The notes under the pieces are model-generated. The model did no database searches, was not told the DNA's origin, and saw only the letters and a list, made by a program, of their open reading frames with translations. Made by a program: the position numbers and the translations under genes. A DNA stretch of 64,000 bases from Pestalotiopsis fici W106-1 (taxonomy: Eukaryota > Ascomycota > Sordariomycetes > Amphisphaeriales > Sporocadaceae). How positions within the stretch are numbered: the first letter of the stretch is position 1; the number at the start of each line of letters is the position of its first letter. The stretch spans positions 1,178,001 to 1,242,000 of the forward strand of contig NW_006917093.1 of NCBI RefSeq assembly GCF_000516985.1, given 5' to 3'. Below are positions 57,355 through 64,000 of the stretch, piece after piece.

Positions 57355-58955
57355 TCAATCTAGCCATGTCCCAGTGTCCCAAATTGCTTCCTGCCGGTCA
57401 TCTCCCGTGTATATAACAACATTGCCGTCGTCTTGAACCACCAATATCGAATTCTCATTTCCCTCTCCAGTATTATCGCTTTTCCATTGCTCATAGCCTC
57501 TATCGGAGATGACCAGAATACCGTCAGTTCCTAGTTGCAGGAGAGGAAGTTTGACGAGTTCGCGGACAGTGTTGGAAGCCCACATGACCCGGTGGTTTTC
57601 ATGTCTATCATAAAGCACCAAATTGCAGTCTTCCTGCATGACGAGACAGAAGCGCTTGTTTTCGGAATAGAGAGCATGTGCCTGCTCGAGGGACTCGCCT
57701 GCTCGCAGAGGTTTTGTCTCCTCTACGATGCTCCTCTGTTTGGTGTCCGTTTGCCAAATTTGCTGGCCGTCCGAAAGGATGACGGCGTTTCCGTCGTCTT
57801 GTAGGACCAGAACGGAGCTCCCGTTGCCGCGGCCGCCAGTCTCGGTGGACCAAATGGGCCATCTGTTCCATACAAACATCTGAACCAGATTACCGTCATC
57901 CTGCATGACAATCGTACGATTGCCGCCCGCTCCACAAGTGTCAGAAGCCCACAGAGGTAACCTGCCTTGATGCATATCATACAGGACAAAATTGCCATCG
58001 TCCTGGTTTTCGAATGTGAATCGTCCATTTGGCGAAATGAGCATTTCATTTGAGTCGAGTTGGTCATGGACTTTCAACTGGCTCCTCTGTTCAGGCTTTT
58101 TATCACTCGATGTATACCTGGCCTCTTCTCTTTCGTATTCTGTACACATAAATTAGGTCTTTTCCTACGTGGGCTCTGAAATGACACGAAATCATGATTA
58201 CCTTCAATTTCTTTACGCAGTCGCCGGAGTGCATGTCTACGTCCCTCGCCATATATAGGCGGCATGTAAACATCAAATATTCCCAACAGCGCATACGCGT
58301 GGTCTTCGTCACGCGTGGCCTGCCGACGACTCGCCCATGACATGCGCTCTTCGACAGTAAACGACATGAGATCACCCCCTCGGAGCGCGGCAGCTGCAAT
58401 GTCCGTCACCTCCTGAATCTCATCATCAAGTGATTGCTTGTCGCCCAGACGATGCCCGTCGGAAGTGAAAAACTCGACTGATTTTGGTGCGAGAAGCTCT
58501 TGGAGCGTCCACGATCGGGTGAACCACCGGCTCTGTCGAAATGCTGGCTCCCAGGCTGATTGAGCCAGCTCTTCTCTGGGTTCCTCGCTTTCCACACTGT
58601 CGTCTGCCGAATTGTCGCCAATGGTAACATCCGACATGTATACATAACATTTGGCAGCATCTCGATACCACCGAAACATGGAGTTTAGAGCCTCGGACAG
58701 TTCGGTGCTATTTGACTTGTCGATGCAGCATGTGTCGATCCAGAAATGCGATAATCCATCCGCAGCAGCTTGGCGTGCACAGAATTCGATTTTACGATAG
58801 CCCTTTTTCTTTTGAGCTGAACCATCCCACAAGTCCTTGAATGTGACTTCCTCTTCGTTGGTTCCCCATGTATGCGAGAGTATGGCATAAGGAGGAAAGT
58901 CGCCATAGTATGAGGTCAGGCGTAGATTGCCATCCTCCAGGGTGAGAAAACGCAT
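57355..58955 (-). CDS. HET domain fused to a bulb-type (B-type) mannose-binding lectin domain
   Basis: Two exons: 58202-58955 and 57355-58139, total 512 residues. The intron (58140-58201; donor GTAATC, acceptor TGTACAG) joins ...RLRKEIE to EYEREEARY in one frame. Residues 1-250 are the HET domain of the HET-E/HET-D type: PPYAILSHTWG, EVTFKDLWDG, GLSHFWIDTCCIDKSN, MFRWYRDAAKCYVYMSD and SWTLQELLAPKSVEFF, ending in the ...YALLGIFDVYMPPIYGEG block. The C-terminal half carries five Q-x-D-x-N-x-V lectin motifs: QDDGNFVLY, QDDGNLVQM, QDDGNAVIL, QEDCNLVLY and QDDGNVVIY. Three have the full mannose-binding consensus ending in Tyr. No signal peptide is seen, so it is probably cytosolic. In related HET proteins the C-terminus is the sensing part. 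The lectin may play that role here (inference). Confidence 0.85.
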
Positions 58956-60155
58956 GCTGGGCGGTAAAGACGTCCAAGGCGGGTCATCTAGGTGATACTG
59001 ACAGACGAGAAAGCCGTTCTCAAAGAATGACCTTGGCGTTGTGTTGTAGTTTCGTGTTGAAACGTGAACAAGAATAGATCAAAATGTCTACTCAGGCGGG
59101 GAGCTTGCAGATTAAAAAATGTCTGTGAGGCCCCTGTCCTGTCAAAGAATCGATATCCACTTACAGCGGGGGCTGTGTGATCCTTCCAAGTCCCGCGACG
59201 CGGCCGCTCCTTGTCACGTACCTATATAAATACAGCATTATTATTACCTTTCTATTATTATCCATATGATAGTATCGATAATCTCCTTTTCCATCGCATT
59301 GAGCAACTCTTCAGAGAATCGCGAAAGATAAGAGCTTATCCGGGGCGCACATGGTCATCTAATGCTTTGCGCTCTCACGCTGACATACCCCAGCTTGATG
59401 GACCCAAGATCCAAATAAAACATAGACTATTAGCGGCACCGAATGCCGCTGTAATTTCAGGCAGCATCAGCGTGGATATGATTTGCTGATGGCTTATTTC
59501 AGATAACCTGACACCAAGGGTGCTTCTAACGCCCTTTGTCATCTTCGTTGCCTTCCCACATGGCAGATATATGCCAAGATCTCACATCAAGGTCCCCGCC
59601 ACCCGCCAAAGCAATAGGACATGGCCGAAATGTGAGCGCACATGTACCAAAGTGCATCTGACCACGACAGTATTAAGCAAGACCCACACACATGTTTCCT
59701 TCAACCAGCGAGCCCACTGACGAGAAGTCACAACAAAGACCTGGAGGGCCTAGTAACCACTATTCAAACGCAGCGAAAGTATGCATGCCAGACTTGCATG
59801 TATTCGTATCTTCGCAAGATACGCATATCGTGCCATGTCATCGCATGGCTAAGGCGTTAGTCATTCGACTTCAATAATTTAATTGGAGTAGTATTTGGCC
59901 TTGGCAGCTTGAAATGGGGCCATAATGGCTGAAGAAAAGGTGTCGCCGTCAATCAAAGGCTTGATGGACAACGCTTTAGACTTATCAAAGAAGTGGCAGG
60001 GCATCGACTAGACGCTACGAGAGCTTATTATCTGCATCGTCATGAGACCAGACGATTCTAGCCCAATTTTCTTTTTCTTGACAAATCGCGTGAGAACATG
60101 CTTAACCAAATCGAAGAGACCAAGGCACGTGCGATACTCCTCATTTAATCCAATC
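58956..60155. other. Intergenic, promoter of the HET-lectin gene
   Basis: 1.2 kb with only motif-less short ORFs. A possible 23-codon ORF at about 59933-60011 (MAEEKVSPS...) has no support. No repeat was recognised. Confidence 0.45.
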
Positions 60156-60960
60156 TCATAATTCCTGTAATCGCCGGTGAGAGACCTGAGAACGTGATAA
60201 CAATAAGATGCTAATGAGATTCTTCTTCTTGCCTTGGACATCCGTCACATACTATGCCAAAGACTTGAGTGAAAGTTTCAACGCGCAGCATTTTCGGGAT
60301 GCTTCCCTTACCTTCTCGATCGAGTCCTCCATCAGATATCGAATGGTGGTAACCTCTTGCGTTTGACCAATTCCATGCATCCGGGCGAGTGCCTGTTCTT
60401 AGATTACCACCATTCGATATCTAATGGAGGACTCGATCGACCGGCTATGGTGCGAGACATGTTACAACTACAGGAAAACACCTTCGGAATCGCTTTCATT
60501 CTGTGACTGCGACGCAGAATGCCCGATTGCGACAGTGCATTTGTATGCTTTCAGTCGCTCATCAAGTCCTTCCTGGGTCAATGACAACGTTGATCGCGAA
60601 CATCACGTCCATCTCTTCATTGTTAAATTGGAGATATACCTGGAGATCTTCTCGAGACGGTAATTCGATATGGCCGCTAGATCTTCTAAGCATAATGTAC
60701 CCAAGAAGTTTCTTTAGTCGATTAGTCGCAAGTTCCACCTTGCCACTTGTCCACAAGCTCGTAAAGTCCTTGTGAGATGTGTTTTTGTTTTCATACGGTG
60801 AAATTCGAAGAAACTTAAGTAGACTCTGAAGATCGACAAGTTGTTCTGTATGGGCGTGGCTGTGACCGCCCATCGAGACGACGACTTGATGTAACATACT
60901 GCTTGCGTCGTGGCAGCAGATGGGTCTTTGATACAATGAGCTGTTCGATTAATCTCTAAC
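60156..60960 (-). pseudogene. Rearranged SNF2/Rad5-like helicase relic
   Basis: Two conserved helicase parts remain, in the correct order on the minus strand. About 60620-60870 reads LVDLQSLLKFLRISPYEN... and ...LLGYIMLRRSSGHIELP, part of the SNF2_N domain. About 60312-60396 reads QALARMHGIGQTQEVTTIRY and continues LMEDSIEK, motif VI of the helicase C domain. A normal-looking intron (60252-60311, GTAAGG...CATAG) then leads to YVTDVQGKKKNL and a stop at 60156. The region between the two parts (several hundred residues in an intact protein) is missing, and an inverted copy of the motif VI DNA is inserted. The upstream TGTPxQN motif is degraded. SNF2/Rad5 proteins are nuclear ATPases acting on chromatin or damaged DNA. 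This copy cannot be functional. Confidence 0.75.
60316..60440. repeat. 37-bp inverted repeat with 51-bp spacer
   Basis: The arms are 60316-60352 and 60404-60440. The reverse complement of the left arm matches the right arm at 36 of 37 positions; the one difference is G versus A, inside ATATCTGATGG / ATATCTAATGG. The left arm is the helicase-relic sequence encoding TTIRYLMEDSI. Confidence 0.92.
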
Positions 60961-61628
60961 AGCTAAACAATCAGTCGGTTCCATCTCGCCGTGAGTATGA
61001 TGCCTGTCTCTCGGCTTTTTCCCATTCATGGACCAGGGTTCGTTATGTCACCATCACAATGTCTAGCATCTCTAAGTTTCGCATATTGGTGATTCTTGAT
61101 TTGTTATGATGGAAACGCCATCTAGAATTCGGGGGTCCGAGATGCCTATCGGGTTCAATTTGAATGCACAATAACCTGAAATAGCAAGTCTCACTCACTT
61201 GATGAGTTCATGCTGCCAATTTTGTCGCACTCTATCGTAGGTTCAATGCATCTAAACATGGATTTTGGTAACTCAAGTGATGGTGGCAGGATTATGTGCG
61301 TTGTTTTGATGCTATGCGGCATATGTGGCTTTTCGCTCAATGAGGCGCAGCAGGGTGAACACAGCCGCATATTCAGTCCAACGATCTGCTTGACTTTGTA
61401 GAGGAGACACGTTGCAGGTGTGTCCATGTTTGACCTACCAGAAACGTTTTGGCAAGGCATATTTGACGTACTTAAGGGCGCCAGTCAGATGAATTCGTTG
61501 CAGAGCTCCAAAGCTTGGTTTTTCCTTTCAACATTTAGCATCTCCTTTGCCCTCGAAATCCGGCGCTTATTTCTGCAGGTCATTCCAACAAAACATTTAT
61601 TTTTCTAACTCCCCACGCCTTGCAAGCC
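60961..61628. other. Intergenic
   Basis: About 670 bp between the helicase relic and the Q/P-rich ORF. Short ORFs at 61191-61460 (minus) and 61210-61401 (plus) have no motif. Further helicase remnants could lie here but I could not see them. Confidence 0.4.
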
Positions 61629-62414
61629 ATGGCATCACAGAGCAGCCTGAATGCGCATAAACAAGAAATGCACCCCGAACCTGGATTGGAGACGATGCCC
61701 AAAAGATTCCAAGATGAAACATCACCGAGAATTCGCAATCTCGGCACTGATCAACAGCAAAGTCAGCCTGAGGAGCTCGGTGAGCCCAGCGCGATCTCCG
61801 CAAACCAAGGGAACCCACTGCTGCAGACTGAAATATACAACAAAGATAATCCCATGGCATTGGTGATGCGTGGACTGAGCCTTAATCAGCAACGAAAGTG
61901 GCAGGAATTGCCCCGCGAGAAGCAAAATGCATTCATGGACGCTATGTATGTTCCTGGAGCCGCTATAAGCCAGATATCAAGCCAGATACCGCAGCCCCCT
62001 TCTACGATCAAAAATTGGGGCGAGCTCAAGCAGTGGTTGATACGAATCAATGCCAACCCTAGCGCCCAGAAAAGGGCTCTTGAGCTGCAGCAACTGTTTT
62101 TCCTCAAGCTGCTAAGCGGTAACCAAGCTCCAACTCAAAACCCTGGCGGCGATCAACTACCTCCTGGCGTCCAACCGCTAGACACTGAAGAAAGTAATAG
62201 AAACGCCGCTCTAGATAATGATTTACGAAATGTGACGGTTGTGCCGGAGGAAATCCAACATGCACGTCTAGCCAACCAGAAATTCAACGGCTGGAATGAC
62301 GAGGACGTCTGGAGGTATCTCGTTCAGATTAAGCAGCATCAAATCAAGAAGAAGTATACGCCTCGACCTCCCCAGCAGCAACCTACACCAGACCAAGCCG
62401 ACCAGTCAGGATGA
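61629..62414 (+). CDS. Q/P-rich hypothetical protein
   Basis: A single open frame of 261 residues from the ATG at 61629 to TGA at 62412-62414. No intron is needed. The composition is Gln-, Pro- and Asn-rich at both ends (QPEELGEP..., PRPPQQQPTPDQADQSG). Two short ordered blocks stand out: MRGLSLNQQRKWQELPREKQ and NDEDVWRYLVQIKQHQIKKK. The pattern is reminiscent of nuclear coactivator or chromatin-complex subunits, but I cannot assign a family. It may be a duplicated 5' fragment of a larger gene, since it sits next to a helicase relic in a decayed region. Expression is uncertain. Confidence 0.5.
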   Translation: MASQSSLNAHKQEMHPEPGLETMPKRFQDETSPRIRNLGTDQQQSQPEELGEPSAISANQGNPLLQTEIYNKDNPMALVMRGLSLNQQRKWQELPREKQNAFMDAMYVPGAAISQISSQIPQPPSTIKNWGELKQWLIRINANPSAQKRALELQQLFFLKLLSGNQAPTQNPGGDQLPPGVQPLDTEESNRNAALDNDLRNVTVVPEEIQHARLANQKFNGWNDEDVWRYLVQIKQHQIKKKYTPRPPQQQPTPDQADQSG

Positions 62415-64000
62415 GTGGTGGTCCAGATTGAAATAAGCAACGCGAATTTCGCTGTTCAATCGGCTATGCAAAGCGTGGCAATCACCTCTCAAGCAATTCA
62501 CAACACACGCTTAACCAGCGACAGGAGGATTAGCGATGATGTGAAAGTAACATGGCTAACTTCCCCTCACAGTCCACGCGACAAGTTCAACTTGGGGACA
62601 ATTGCAGTAAGCCCGGTCGCAGCAGATGCACATCATTCATGTATCGTCCACAGTATACGCGATAACTGGAGATCCTGTCGGACTCGGACAAGGTAAAGAG
62701 TGAACATGGTCCCTGAGGCTCGCTGGAGACCATGGGGAAAGCCTTTCGATTCAGCTCCACATGGAAGAGCAGAGGAAAAGATGCCTGACTCCTCTCGTGG
62801 TCGTCCTCGGCAAGATTGCCAACCTGCGACAAGCGCAAAATCAGTCAATCATTCGAGTACTTCATGTATTGTGCGGTCAATTTCTTACAAAAAGACTTTT
62901 TTACGATGTTGTTTTGTAGTAGATGTCGGTCCTTGGGTCTCCCTGTAACCTTGACTGATGTTCTGTTGTTGTGGAGGAGCGGGATACCCTGTAAGATAGC
63001 GAGCTCGAGTTGTCTTTTTTCTCCTTGGCAGCAAGGGCAACGCAGCATATCCAAGGCTGAGGTCTTGACTTCATGTTAGCAATTGAAATTGAGCCTTCAA
63101 CACCAATTGCAATTTGTCCGGGTCTCATCAAATTTGACCGTGAAGGGCATACTATGCATCTGTCGGGTGGAAGGGAACGGACATAGGGGATGGAATCAAG
63201 CAAGCTCAACTCCAGCAGACGAATGTGCCACCTTACAGTCCCTATACTATATCGTAGATAGCCGTTGTTGCTTTGGCATCGCGCTTCGCCCACGTCGGTT
63301 GGAACTTGTTCAAGACCCAGCGGTGGACTTCTCTACCAAAGGAACAAACAGTCTGTAACTGAGTCAAGTGGCGACGTTGCTGTTTCCCGGCTGCACCGCA
63401 GATCTTCCCATCTTCACGGGAAATTTGTTCTTCGGACATACCGCCGTTCGTGGTTCGTGGGTAGTGATCTGCAGAAGAAAGAAATGTCGCGCTAATTGGC
63501 GGCATAGTAGAGGTTGGCCAGTGAGTCGCCATGTCTCATACATTTTCACCCTTGAACGGTCCCTGCATCCACGCGGCTACGCGACATCCTGCGCTATAGT
63601 GGGCCGAAAACGAGGTCTTGGCGCGTGGGGTATTCTCTACATCCGGATATCCGACTGGATTCCAGATTAGGCAGTTTCCCAGTACTAGTGCGCTTTGCAT
63701 AATGACGCCGGTCCCTTCCTTTACATACTCACCTAACTTCTGTATTCTGGCTACTCGGAGTAACCTTGTAAGAGACTTTTAACAGACGTGACCTGTCCAA
63801 ATCGACTCTTCATTTCCTGCACCGAACACCAAATACGAGTTATTCCATGCGTACCTATGCAAATCGGTCCGACTCGTCTGGGACAAGCTCGCATGGCCAC
63901 GTGCTGCTCAGCGTCATGCCACGGTACTGCGGTATGCCAGGTCCGCAGATGATGGGGGAAATGAGGCCTTGCAAGACTTATATGGCCGAGCCGGATGACC
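62415..64000. other. Right-end region without recognised genes
   Basis: 1.6 kb with several overlapping 60-130-codon ORFs in all frames and no motif, splice pattern or repeat that I can support. A gene beginning beyond the right edge could have its promoter here. Confidence 0.45.

Overview
The window is 64 kb of chromosomal DNA from a filamentous ascomycete (Pezizomycotina, probably Sordariomycetes/Hypocreales). The evidence is monocistronic genes on both strands and short introns (48-83 nt where I placed them), mostly with GTAAGT/GTGAGT-like donors, CTAAC/CTGAC-like branch sites and CAG/TAG acceptors. The protein families (HET, NACHT-ankyrin, Zn2Cys6 regulators, killer-toxin-like GH18 chitinase) are typical of such fungi. 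There is one assembly gap of 100 N (29386-29485). No rRNA, convincing tRNA, CRISPR or complete transposon was found. Exon boundaries were worked out by eye from splice signals and reading-frame continuity.

Left part (1-14.6 kb): the N-terminus of a short-chain dehydrogenase runs off the left edge. It is followed by a two-exon HET-domain protein, an orphan multi-pass membrane protein, a secreted intradiol ring-cleavage dioxygenase, and a complete fungal NOD-like receptor with the order nucleoside-phosphorylase / NACHT / ankyrin / ZZ zinc finger.

Middle (15-38 kb): transport, regulation and catabolism. It holds an MFS exporter divergent from a Zn2Cys6 regulator, a full-length ABCB exporter, a second Zn2Cys6 regulator, a tannase/feruloyl-esterase family protein, a six-exon type-B carboxylesterase, an eight-exon C2H2 + fungal_trans regulator and a homogentisate 1,2-dioxygenase family protein. 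No PKS, NRPS or terpene synthase is present, so this is not a complete secondary-metabolite cluster. With the dioxygenase at 7 kb it reads rather as phenolic/aromatic detoxification plus efflux.

Right part (38.6-64 kb): a 1435-residue LysM/hevein/GH18 chitinase of the killer-toxin-like subgroup shares an 880-bp divergent intergenic region with a small secreted protein. Beyond it lie an ankyrin protein, an F-box protein, a decayed coiled-coil gene carrying an AT microsatellite, a second HET protein, and a HET domain joined by an intron to a bulb-type mannose-lectin domain. The last 5 kb is decayed: a rearranged SNF2/Rad5-like helicase relic with a 37-bp inverted duplication, and one Q/P-rich ORF.

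Three diverged copies of a ~130-155 bp LTR-like repeat (4.6, 10.1 and 50.8 kb) tie the accessory parts together. The most striking points are the HET-lectin fusion, the NLR ending in a ZZ finger, and the chitinase/secreted-protein pair. All are candidates for non-self recognition or inter-fungal antagonism.
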